Source: Streptomyces coffeae (lineage in GTDB: Bacteria; Actinomycetota; Actinomycetes; Streptomycetales; Streptomycetaceae). From it: a stretch of 64,000 bases of DNA. The notes beneath the pieces were generated by a model. The model worked only from the letters and a program-made list of their open reading frames with translations. It did no database searches and had not been told where the DNA came from. Location of the stretch: assembly GCF_016741875.1 (NCBI RefSeq), contig NZ_JAERRF010000014.1, positions 1 through 64,000 on the forward strand. Direction: 5' to 3'. Positions 45,888 through 56,065 of the stretch are shown here, piece by piece (the first letter of the stretch is position 1; the number at the start of each line of letters is the position of its first letter). Made by a program: the position numbers and the translations under genes.

Positions 45888-46769
45888 TTACTTCACCGCG
45901 CCCGCCATCACACCCGCCACGAACTGCCGCTGGAAGGCGAAGAACACCGCCAGCGGGATCACCATCGACACAAACGCACCCGGGCCGAGGATGTCGATGT
46001 TGTTGCCGAACTGCCGGACCTGCTGCTGGAGCGCCACCGTGATCGGCGGGTTGCCGCTGTCCGCGAAGATCAGCGCCACCAGCATGTCGTTCCACACCCA
46101 CAGGAACTGGAAGATGCCCAGCGAGGCGATGGCCGGGCCGCCCAGCGGCATCACGACCCGCAGGAACAGCCGCAGCTCACCCGCGCCGTCCAGCCGCGCC
46201 GCCTCCAGCAGCTCGCGGGGGATCTCCGCGAAGAAGTTGCGCAGCAGGAAGATGGCGAACGGCAGACCGAAGGCGGTGTGGAAGAGCACCACACCCGTGG
46301 TGGTCTGGAAGATGCCCACCTCGCCGAAGAGCTTGGCCACCGGGACCAGGGCGACCTGCACCGGGACCACCAGCAGCCCGACCACCAGCAGGAACCACCA
46401 GTCGCGGCCGGGGAAGTCCATCCAGGCGAAGGCATAGCCCGCCAGCGCCCCGATCACCACCACCAGCAGCGTGGCCGGAAGGGTGATCGCCAGGGTGGTC
46501 CACAGCGAGTCGGTGATCTGCTGATTGCTCAGCAGCTTGTCGTAGCCGCTGAAGGTGAGCTGTCCGGGATCGGAGAAGACCTTCCACCATCCGGAGATGT
46601 CCACGTCCGCCGGATCCCGTAGGGAGGACAGCAGCAGCCCCGCGGTGGGCATCAGCCAGAACAGGCCGATCAGCACCAGGGCGACCCGCGCCACCCCGCC
46701 ACCGGCCCGTGCCGCGATCCGCGCGACGAGGGACTGCTTCGCACTTACGACCGTGTCCGCGCTGGTCAT
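45888..46769 (-). CDS. Carbohydrate ABC transporter permease (MalG-like)
   Basis: A 293-aa CUT1-family inner-membrane permease with six transmembrane segments. The EAA loop (EIPRELLEAARLDGAGEL) docks the ATPase. FQFLWVWNDMLVALIF near the C-terminus is typical of MalG-type permeases. The ATG at 46769 has GGGAG about eight bases upstream and overlaps the stop of the MalF-like gene by four bases. Together with the permease and binding protein upstream it forms a sugar importer. No ATPase gene follows; streptomycete CUT1 systems usually share the multitask ATPase MsiK encoded elsewhere (known for the genus). Confidence 0.92.
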   Translation of the reverse strand: MTSADTVVSAKQSLVARIAARAGGGVARVALVLIGLFWLMPTAGLLLSSLRDPADVDISGWWKVFSDPGQLTFSGYDKLLSNQQITDSLWTTLAITLPATLLVVVIGALAGYAFAWMDFPGRDWWFLLVVGLLVVPVQVALVPVAKLFGEVGIFQTTTGVVLFHTAFGLPFAIFLLRNFFAEIPRELLEAARLDGAGELRLFLRVVMPLGGPAIASLGIFQFLWVWNDMLVALIFADSGNPPITVALQQQVRQFGNNIDILGPGAFVSMVIPLAVFFAFQRQFVAGVMAGAVK

Positions 46770-48139
46770 CGGCGGCTCTCCCTTCGAATGCGGCGGATGT
46801 TGAGGAACATGACGGGGAGCACCAGCAGCAGCAGAAGCACCGCGATGGCGCTGCCGAGGCCCTGGTTGACATTCGTCCCGAAGGACGACTGGAACAGCTG
46901 GAGTGCCAGGACGTTGGCGTCGTCCTGCGAGGGGCCCGGGGCGATGATGTAGACCAGGTCGAAGATCTTCATCACGTTGATCATCAGCGTCACGACCACG
47001 ACCGACAGCACCGGTGCCAGCAGGGGCACGGTGATCCGCCGGAACACCTGCCATTCGCTGGCGCCGTCCATCCGCGCGGCCTCCAGCAGCTCCCGCGGCA
47101 CCCCGGCGAGACCCGCCGCGATCAGCACCATCGCGAAGCCCGCCCAGATCCAGACGTAGGAGCCGATGATGGCCGGGGTGACGAGGGACGGGCCCAGCCA
47201 GTCCACTCCGTTGTACGGCTCGGAGAAATTCCAGGCGGGCAGCCGCAATTGGGCCCCGTCGGCCGTGGCCGGAAGGGCGAACGTCCCGTCCGCCGCGGTG
47301 GTCGTCTTCGCCACCACCCTGCCGTCCTTGACCGCCTCGATCTTCAGGTCGGCCATCGCCTTCTCGCCCTTGTCGATGACGCCCCGCCCGCCCCGGCCGC
47401 CCCGGGTGAAGTCGAACCAGACCGTGCCGGTGACCTTCCCCGCCTCGGGCGCGGCCTTCTTGGCGGTCTGCGCCCCGCCGATGTCGTCCCGCTTGGCGGC
47501 CACCAGCGGGATCGAGGCCGGGGAGCCCGGCTTCGCGGTCGCCTCGGTGGTGTACGCCCCGCCCGAGGACTCGGTCAGCCCGGCGTCGGGGCGGGGGTGG
47601 GCCCCGGGGAACGGCGGCGACTCGGTGAAGGAGTCATGCACGCTCACCCACATGGCGTTGGCCACGCCCTTGTCCGGGTCCTGCTCGTAGACCAGCCGGA
47701 AGATGATGCCCGCCGCCAGCATCGAGATCGCCATCGGCATGAAGACGATCAGCTTGAAGGCGGTCGCCCAGCGGATCCGCTCGGTGAGCACGGCGAAGAT
47801 CAGGCCGAGGGCGGTGGAGACGGTCGGGGCCAGGATCAGCCAGATGATGTTGTTCTTGATCGCCGTCTTGGTCGCGTCGTCGGAGAACATCTCCTGGTAG
47901 TTGTCCAGGCCGACGAAGCCGTTGCCGCTCGCGTCGAAGAAGCTGCGGTAGACGGAGTAGCAGATCGGATAGACAACCAGCGCGCCGAGCAGGGCCAGCG
48001 CGGGCAGCAGGAACACCGCGGCCAGCCACGGCCGGGTGCCCAGCACGCTCTTCTTCTTTTTCCGGTCGCGTGTCTCAGCCGGTGGTACGGACGGTGCCCG
48101 GCCAGGCGTGGCCGCGCCGCCCGCTGTCGCGGTCGACAT
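46766..48139 (-). CDS. Carbohydrate ABC transporter permease (MalF-like) with extracytoplasmic insertion
   Basis: A 457-aa CUT1-family permease; typical members are ~300 aa. TM segments and the EAA loop (VPRELLEAARMDGASEW) are normal. However, about 140 residues (~165-305, DNA ~47224-47645) are inserted between TM3 and TM4. The inserted part begins Pro/Ser-rich and then forms a beta-strand-rich stretch (VTGTVWFDFTRGG, DLKIEAVKDGRVVAKTTT, ADGTFALP) reminiscent of Sdr/CNA-B or carboxypeptidase-regulatory-like folds. In E. coli MalF the large P2 loop lies in the same place and contacts the binding protein. A similar role is inferred here. The gene is downstream of the binding-protein gene with a 24-bp gap. 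Confidence 0.9.
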   Translation of the reverse strand: MSTATAGGAATPGRAPSVPPAETRDRKKKKSVLGTRPWLAAVFLLPALALLGALVVYPICYSVYRSFFDASGNGFVGLDNYQEMFSDDATKTAIKNNIIWLILAPTVSTALGLIFAVLTERIRWATAFKLIVFMPMAISMLAAGIIFRLVYEQDPDKGVANAMWVSVHDSFTESPPFPGAHPRPDAGLTESSGGAYTTEATAKPGSPASIPLVAAKRDDIGGAQTAKKAAPEAGKVTGTVWFDFTRGGRGGRGVIDKGEKAMADLKIEAVKDGRVVAKTTTAADGTFALPATADGAQLRLPAWNFSEPYNGVDWLGPSLVTPAIIGSYVWIWAGFAMVLIAAGLAGVPRELLEAARMDGASEWQVFRRITVPLLAPVLSVVVVTLMINVMKIFDLVYIIAPGPSQDDANVLALQLFQSSFGTNVNQGLGSAIAVLLLLLVLPVMFLNIRRIRRESRR

Positions 48140-48163
48140 GATGTGGATCTCCCGGTCGGGTCG

Positions 48164-49522
48164 TCAGTTCTGGTACGCCTTGGCTGCGTCGGCCTCCAGC
48201 CGGCGCTGGATGCCTGTGACGTTCCTCGGGTTCTTGAGGAAGTCCTGGAGCGCCTTCCACTCGCCCTGGGCCGGCTTTCCGCCGAAGGAGGCCGGAGCCT
48301 GGTCGGACATGTCGAACCGGAAGTCATTGCCCGCCGAGATCAGCGCCTTGGCGATGTCGCGCAGTGGCGCGTTGGGGTAAGCGCTGAGGTCGAGGGACTT
48401 GTTCGCCGAGATGAAACCCCCGGCACCGGCCCAGATATGGGCCGCGTCGGGCGAGGCGAGGAAGGTCAGCAGCGCCTGCGACGCCTTGCTCCGCTTCAGC
48501 GCCACGGCCGCGTCGCCGCCGGTGACCACCGGGGGCTTCGCACCCACCGCGGGGAAGGGGAACACCTTGGCGTCGCCGTCGAGCTCCGCCCCCGCGTCGG
48601 CCACATTGGCCGCGACGAAGTCGCCCTCGAAGACCATGCCCGCCTCCGGCTCCGCGGCGTTGGCGAAGGTCTTGGAGACCGAGTCCGGGAACGCGGTGTG
48701 CAGCGCGCCGTCCCTGCCACCCGCCAGCAGCCCCTTGGTGCCCCACAGCTCGGCCAGCGTGGTCAGCGCCTTGGTGACGGACGGGTCGGTCCACTTGATC
48801 TTGTGCTGCGCCAGCTGGTCGTACTTCTCCGGGCCCGCCTGGGAGAGATACACGTTCTCGAACCAGTCGGTGAGCGTCCAGCCGTCCTGGCCGCCGACGG
48901 AGATCGCGTCGGTGCCCGAGTCCGACACCAGCTGGGCCTGTGCGAGGAAGTCCTTCCAGGTCTTCGGCTCCTTCGCGCCCGCGTAGTCGAACGCCGAGGT
49001 GTTGTACCAGACCAGGGACTTGTTGCTGGCCTTGAAATACACCCCGTACTGCGTGCCCTTCCAGGCGCCCAGATCACGCCAGCCCTTCGCGAAGTTCTTC
49101 TTCAGCTGCGCCTCGGTGGCCGCGTCGACCGGCTTGGCCCAGCCCTTCTGCGCGAACTCGCGGAGCACTCCGACCTGTCCGACCATCGCCACGTCGGGCG
49201 GCGCGCCACCGGCGATCTTCGAGCCGACGAAGGCCGACATGTCGTCGCCGCTGGGCACGAAGGACACCGTGGCTCCGGTGCGCTTCTCGAACTCCTTCAG
49301 AACCTTGGTGAAATTCTCCTGCTCAGTACCTGTCCAGACCGCGGTCACCTGGAGCTTCTGACCCTTGAGGCTGGGCAGCTTCACGGTGACCGGCGGGGGA
49401 CTGCCGCCTGCCGTGTCCCCGTCGTCGCCACCGCAGCCCGCGGCGGTGAGCATGAGCGCTCCCACCGACAGCAGGGCCACCGCGGCCCGTGTGGAACGCT
49501 TCGTACGAAGCGATGTGTGCAT
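48164..49522 (-). CDS. Sugar ABC transporter substrate-binding lipoprotein
   Basis: A 452-aa extracytoplasmic solute-binding protein of the CUT1 (family 1) type. The N-terminus has basic residues, a hydrophobic core and the lipobox LTAAGC, so it is lipid-anchored outside the membrane. The mature protein carries LQVTAVWTGTEQENFTKVLK, GAPPDVAMVGQVGVLREF and GYVFKASNKSLVWYNTSAF-type segments of the two-lobed fold. It is the first gene of the leftward binding protein-permease-permease operon. The substrate is a sugar or oligosaccharide, not identifiable from sequence. No regulator gene is adjacent. Confidence 0.92.
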   Translation of the reverse strand: MHTSLRTKRSTRAAVALLSVGALMLTAAGCGGDDGDTAGGSPPPVTVKLPSLKGQKLQVTAVWTGTEQENFTKVLKEFEKRTGATVSFVPSGDDMSAFVGSKIAGGAPPDVAMVGQVGVLREFAQKGWAKPVDAATEAQLKKNFAKGWRDLGAWKGTQYGVYFKASNKSLVWYNTSAFDYAGAKEPKTWKDFLAQAQLVSDSGTDAISVGGQDGWTLTDWFENVYLSQAGPEKYDQLAQHKIKWTDPSVTKALTTLAELWGTKGLLAGGRDGALHTAFPDSVSKTFANAAEPEAGMVFEGDFVAANVADAGAELDGDAKVFPFPAVGAKPPVVTGGDAAVALKRSKASQALLTFLASPDAAHIWAGAGGFISANKSLDLSAYPNAPLRDIAKALISAGNDFRFDMSDQAPASFGGKPAQGEWKALQDFLKNPRNVTGIQRRLEADAAKAYQN

Positions 49523-49766
49523 CCCCGTTTTCCCTCCGATGCCGACCGCCCCCGTGCGGCCGTGTCCCGTGCGTCAGTCCTACGCCCGGTAACCGAATGC
49601 CGCAATACCGCTTTCGGTGTCAACTTGCCGATCGTGACAGTGACGTGATGAAGAGTCAGATAACCAGTCGGGCGAGAACGGGTCAGGGGGGTCAGAGGGG
49701 AGGATGGGAAGATCGACTCGGAAAGCCGGGCAGGAACGGTCAGACGGAATCCTCGGACGTTAACGG

Positions 49767-52700
49767 TCAGATCAGCGCGGGTGCGGTGGAGGCGTCCGCC
49801 GACTGCGCGGCGCGCTGGAGCGCACTGGCCAGCAGCGCCAAGTCCGTTGGCCCGTTGCCCAGTTCGCGCAGCGGCCGCCGGGTCGGCGGATCGCCCATCC
49901 GCTCCCATTCGAGCGGCACCACGGTCGGCCGCTGGGTCGCGGTCCGCGGTATCCGCCCGGTCACCCGCCCGGCCTGGAACGGCGTCACGGCACCGTCCCC
50001 GGGGCCGAACAGACGGCCCCGGCCGGGGGTGCGCTCCCCCGGGGACGAGGGGGTGGTGGTAACGGTGGGTGTTGACGAGGCGGTGGTGCCGGGAGTGGCT
50101 CCGGATCCTTCCGGCGCGGTGGACGGGGCCGGTCCGGCGGTGTCCAAGGTGAGCGGCGGGGACTCCAGGGCGACCCGGAGCCCGGCCCGCTCGACCGCCG
50201 CCGTCTCCGCCGTACGCTCCGGGCGGCCCGACGCCGCCACCAGATGCACTCCGAGCCGCGCCCCGTCCCGTGCGACGGCCTCCAGCGCCCGGACCACCGA
50301 CCCGGCGGCCGGCCGCCCGGGACTGCCGAGCGCGGGGGCGACCAGCGCGTCGTAGTCGTCGACGAGCACCACGAGCCGCGGCAGCGGGCGCGGTCCGGCG
50401 GTGTGCCGCTGACCGGGCAGGCCGTGCAGATTGAGCGTGTGCAGGGTGTCACCGGACGGCGGATCGACGTCCCCGGCCACCCGCGGCGCCACCACCCGTG
50501 GCCCCCGCGGGCCTCCGGTGGCGGACCTGCCGGGCTCCGTACGGTCGGACGTCTGCGCGCCGGTGGCCGGAGAGCCCGAGGACGACCGGTCGGGCGTCTG
50601 CGCGCCGGTGTGCGACCCGCCCGCGGTATGCGTACCGGTGGTGGGCCTGCCCGCCGTGGTACCACCCGTGGCCTGCGGGCCGATGGTCGGGCCGCTCGTG
50701 GCCGGACGGTCCGGTGCCGTGGGGCTGCCCGGCCGGTCGTCGGGCGCGTCGGGGCGGTCGCTGTGCCAGGTGGTGAAGTCCTGGGAGCCCAGCAGTTCGG
50801 CACGGCGCTTGAGTTCCGAGCTGAGCGCCTGTGCGAACTCCCGCATCCGCACCGGGTCGGAGGCCGCCAGATACGTCGAGACATGCGGCAGGTCCGTGCA
50901 CACCCGCAGCCCCTCGCCGCCGCCCGCCGTGCCTCCGCCGGACCCGGACCCGGCCCCGCCGCCCGCGCCATCGACCAGGACCAGCTCCAGCCGGTCCGGC
51001 CGCTCGGCCGCCGCGAGCGAGGCGGCCAGCGACCGCAGCAGCTCCGTCTTGCCGGTGCCCGCCGCGCCGTCGACCGCCAGATGCGGTCCGTCGGCGGCCA
51101 GATCGACCGCCAGCGGGCCGTGCGGCCCGGCGCCGAGCACCGCTTGTGCCCGGCCGCCCGCCGGGACCTCGTCGGCCGCCGCGGCCCAACGCGCCAGCAA
51201 CGACGCGGGCGTGGCGCGGGCGAGACCCAACTCGTCCAGCAGCCGGGACTTGTCCGGCAGCGGGGTGGTCGGCAGACGGCCGGGGCCGTCCGTACCGCCG
51301 TACGCGGAGGCGGACGGACGCAGAGGAGCGAGCGCCCGCGCGAACCGCTCGGCCCACGCCCCCGACACCGCGTCCACCGTCACGGTGCTGGGCGCCCCGG
51401 TCGAGCCCGCCGACCCGCTGGCGCCGAACGCGTCGGTGCCGATGGGGTGGTGGGGGTCGTCGCGGTGCACGATCTGTAGACCCGTGGCCACATCACCGCT
51501 CAGCAGCGCGGCCACTCCGCAGGCCCCGAAGACCGTGGACTGCGAGCGCGCGGCCTCGTAGCTCCGCCACAGCGGGGACGCGGGCGAGGCGACCGGGGCC
51601 TCGGACAGGCTCACCAGATGGACTCCGGCGGCCGGACCACCGGTGGCCAGACCCGCGAACGTCTCGTGGAGCGCGGCCGGTCCGGGGTCGCCGTCGACAA
51701 GCACCACCGTGTACGGCCCGGAGTGGCGGGCCGCGGCCGAGGCCACGGCGGCGGGGGGAGCGTCGGCCCACGACGGGCCGAGCGGTCCGTCCTCCAGCCG
51801 CCGCGCCAACTCGGCCGCGCGCGCCGACGCCTGCTCGGCGTCGTAGGCGAGCAGCAACCGGCAGTCCTGCCCGCGCAGCGGGCGCACCTGCGGCAGCCAG
51901 CCCAGCCATGACCACTCGGCGAGCCGCTCCCCGGCGGTGCGGGAGCGGTCCGTGCTGATCAGGACGAGCTCCAGGGTGGAGGGCGAGTGCAGTGCCGCGA
52001 GCTGCGCCACCAACGACCGGGCGAGCCCGGCCAGTCGGGCGCGCGGCCCCGCAAGCCCCAGCGAACCGGCCTGTCGCAGCGAGACGGTGACGGGGGCGGC
52101 GGGCAACAGCGTGCCGTCGGTCGCCAGTCGCTCGGCCGACCCGAGCCGCACGGTGAGCGCGTCCGGATGGTCCGGACCGCGCTCCCACAGCCGCGGTCCG
52201 GGGCCGAGCGCGGTCATCAGCACGGCGGCGGGATCCGGCCACCGCAGCTGCAACGCCTCCGCCTCGGCCGCCGCCCGCTCGGCCGCGCCCCGCGCGCCGC
52301 CGTCGTCACGCCCTTCGGCCCGCTCGCCCTTGCCCGCGGCGAACTGCCGTACCCAGGCCCCTATCCCGCGCCGCCGAGGCTGCGCCCCGGGTACGTCGAA
52401 GGTGTACGGGCGCGGATGCGCATGCGTTCCGTCCAGCCGCCCGCCGTCACGCCGTCCGGCGGGGCGCTGGGCGTCGGGGCGCCGGTCGCGCTCGGCGCGC
52501 GACCCGGAAGCGCCACCGCGCCCCGACGGGCCGCCGTGGTCACCGGGCCCCCAAGGGCCGTCTGCCGCCCGGCCGCTCTCCCGGTCCGGCCGGGCCCCCG
52601 GGTCCGCCTCGCGGCCGGAGCCGCCGTAGCTCCCGCTGTCGCCCCTCCGGCCGGGGCCCTCGGGCTCGCCCCCCGGGCCCCAGCCCGCTTCCGCCGCACG

Positions 52701-53678
52701 GGAGTGGTCTTCGTCACGTCGGGTGGGCGCCCCCGGCCCATCCGCGCGGTGGCGTACAGCACGCTCCCCGCCGCGTCCGCCCCGGTCACCTTCCGTGACC
52801 GGAACCCACCCCGCGCCGGGGTGGCGGGTGGGGGGTGTCCAGCTGCCCTCGGCGGAGTGGGTGGGGGGCGCGGGCGGGGCGCCGGTCCAGGGGCCCTCCG
52901 CATGGCTGACCGCACCGGTGTCCGGCCGGGGTGTGATCCGCAGATGGCCCTCGCCGTCCGGGTGGGCGGGGAGGCGGGGCGCGGCCGAGGAGTCCGCGCC
53001 GGGCGTCCGCAGCCGCAGCGCGGACTCGCCGATGCGCAGCAGCGCCCCCGGCGTCAGCGGCACCGGATGGGAGCCGACGGGGGCGCCGTCGGCCGCCGTG
53101 CCGTTGGTCGAGCCGAGGTCCGCGACGGTCACCCGGCCGTCCTCGGCGACCGTCACCGCGCAGTGCAGCCGGGAGACATCGGGGTCGTCGAGGGGGACGT
53201 CCGCGTCCGCGGAGCGTCCGACGCGGACCTGGCCGCCGTGGAGCAGATGGACCCCGCCCGCGTCGGGCCCGGCGACCACGTCCAGATGGACCGCGGCCTC
53301 GGCGACGGCCGCCTCGGGCAGCCCGGGGGAGCCCGCGTACGCCGGGGAGCGGTCGGGGTCGGCCGGGGCGTGCAGGGAGAGCACCGCGCCGTCGACCAGC
53401 GGCGGTTCGCCGAGCGCGCAGCGCTGCGGGTCCAGCCGCTCGGTCCCCGCGTACAGCACGACCGTCCCGCCGCCCGAGCCACCGCCGCCCGCGCCCGCGT
53501 CGCTCCCGGCCGCGGCCACCGCCGTGGCCAGACCGCCGGCCACCGAGGCGAGGGCCGTGCCGACCGGGGCGGTCACAAGCACGTCCACCGCGCACACCGG
53601 CGCGTGGGCGGGGGCTGGATGGCCGGAACGGCCCGGGTGGGCGCTGCGCGGCCCGAGGACGGTCAGCCGAATCTGCAT
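49767..53678 (-). CDS. FHA-domain FtsK/SpoIIIE-like ATPase
   Basis: A 1303-aa multidomain protein. An N-terminal ubiquitin-like/basic region is followed by an FHA domain (~150-225) with VRVGRSADADVPL, DVSRLHCAV and DLGSTNGT, which binds phosphothreonine. A ~250-residue Gly/Arg/Pro-rich linker leads to tandem RecA-like domains of the FtsK/SpoIIIE/EccC class. One has a Walker A DGAAGTGKTELLRSL near 870 and Walker B LVVLVDDYDAL near 1107, and it is interrupted by a Thr/Gly-rich low-complexity insert (~1000-1070). The ATG at 53678 starts MQIRLTVLGPR. It is divergent from a Ser/Thr kinase gene, a plausible source of its phosphothreonine ligand (inference). Its role in DNA or protein translocation is not established. 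Confidence 0.85.
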   Translation of the reverse strand: MQIRLTVLGPRSAHPGRSGHPAPAHAPVCAVDVLVTAPVGTALASVAGGLATAVAAAGSDAGAGGGGSGGGTVVLYAGTERLDPQRCALGEPPLVDGAVLSLHAPADPDRSPAYAGSPGLPEAAVAEAAVHLDVVAGPDAGGVHLLHGGQVRVGRSADADVPLDDPDVSRLHCAVTVAEDGRVTVADLGSTNGTAADGAPVGSHPVPLTPGALLRIGESALRLRTPGADSSAAPRLPAHPDGEGHLRITPRPDTGAVSHAEGPWTGAPPAPPTHSAEGSWTPPTRHPGAGWVPVTEGDRGGRGGERAVRHRADGPGAPTRRDEDHSRAAEAGWGPGGEPEGPGRRGDSGSYGGSGREADPGARPDRESGRAADGPWGPGDHGGPSGRGGASGSRAERDRRPDAQRPAGRRDGGRLDGTHAHPRPYTFDVPGAQPRRRGIGAWVRQFAAGKGERAEGRDDGGARGAAERAAAEAEALQLRWPDPAAVLMTALGPGPRLWERGPDHPDALTVRLGSAERLATDGTLLPAAPVTVSLRQAGSLGLAGPRARLAGLARSLVAQLAALHSPSTLELVLISTDRSRTAGERLAEWSWLGWLPQVRPLRGQDCRLLLAYDAEQASARAAELARRLEDGPLGPSWADAPPAAVASAAARHSGPYTVVLVDGDPGPAALHETFAGLATGGPAAGVHLVSLSEAPVASPASPLWRSYEAARSQSTVFGACGVAALLSGDVATGLQIVHRDDPHHPIGTDAFGASGSAGSTGAPSTVTVDAVSGAWAERFARALAPLRPSASAYGGTDGPGRLPTTPLPDKSRLLDELGLARATPASLLARWAAAADEVPAGGRAQAVLGAGPHGPLAVDLAADGPHLAVDGAAGTGKTELLRSLAASLAAAERPDRLELVLVDGAGGGAGSGSGGGTAGGGEGLRVCTDLPHVSTYLAASDPVRMREFAQALSSELKRRAELLGSQDFTTWHSDRPDAPDDRPGSPTAPDRPATSGPTIGPQATGGTTAGRPTTGTHTAGGSHTGAQTPDRSSSGSPATGAQTSDRTEPGRSATGGPRGPRVVAPRVAGDVDPPSGDTLHTLNLHGLPGQRHTAGPRPLPRLVVLVDDYDALVAPALGSPGRPAAGSVVRALEAVARDGARLGVHLVAASGRPERTAETAAVERAGLRVALESPPLTLDTAGPAPSTAPEGSGATPGTTASSTPTVTTTPSSPGERTPGRGRLFGPGDGAVTPFQAGRVTGRIPRTATQRPTVVPLEWERMGDPPTRRPLRELGNGPTDLALLASALQRAAQSADASTAPALI

Positions 53679-54163
53679 CGCCGTCAACGGTCCCTTCTGT
53701 CCGGGGGGCCGGGCAGGGGTGCCGATCCCCACCTCCGCCCCCAGGCCCTTCGGCACGTACAGGTCCGTACGGGGTCGTACGGGTCACGGAGCGTGAGCTC
53801 CCCGCCGCTCGGCGCTTCCGTGCTGCGTGCATCCTTGCACCTGCCGCTGACACTTCGCCCGCCGCCCGGCATTACATGATCTTGATTGGTCGGCTGGTCG
53901 GCCGAAAGTGGTTGATTGCGATCGGATCAACTGTGGTTTGCGCCGGACCGTGGCTCGGTACGCACCCGGCCGCAACCAACTGCTCGGATCGCACGTCTTC
54001 CCCCCGAGTCGCGCGGTGAGCACAGAGCGGGAGACCGCTCCGGCTCCACTCGTGTGGTGATCAGTACGGAGGTCCGTCCGTCCCCATTACAGTGGGGCGG
54101 ACGAGTACGACCCAGCAGTACAGCGACGCAAGCGATGAAGACCACGATCAGGGAGCGCATGAC
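53679..54163. other. Divergent control region, FHA-FtsK gene / pkaA
   Basis: No gene is supported in this 485-bp stretch. It contains a comparatively A+T-rich segment (~53873-53935) and, 60 bp before pkaA, an inverted repeat (GTCCG-CCCCA at 54076-54086 with TGGGG-CGGAC at 54093-54102) that could be an operator or leader hairpin. Both divergent promoters should lie here. Confidence 0.45.
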
Positions 54164-55828
<1,665 letters not shown>

Positions 55829-55834
<6 letters not shown>

Positions 55835-55888
55835 CGGATCGACCGGCTGACGGACCGAGGTCGGCTGACGGACCGACCGGCTGACGGG
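55829..55888. repeat. Short direct repeats between the kinase genes
   Basis: The unit GGCTGACGGACCGA or close variants occurs four times in 60 bp directly after the pkaA stop. Spacing is 16-18 bp. Function is unknown; it may be a slippage-generated array. Confidence 0.65.
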
Positions 55889-56065
55889 ACGTCCGGAACC
55901 GTCTCCGTTTCCGCTCCTCTACCGCCGACTTCGGAGATTTGTCGACATCCGAAGGGTGTTTTCCGCCGCAGAAGTGACAGTTGGCGTGGTCTGGCGCACC
56001 CAACGCGCCAGTAGCCGCGTAGCTTTGTCGCCAACGTGCCCCCTGTCGGAGGATTCGGAGCAGTC

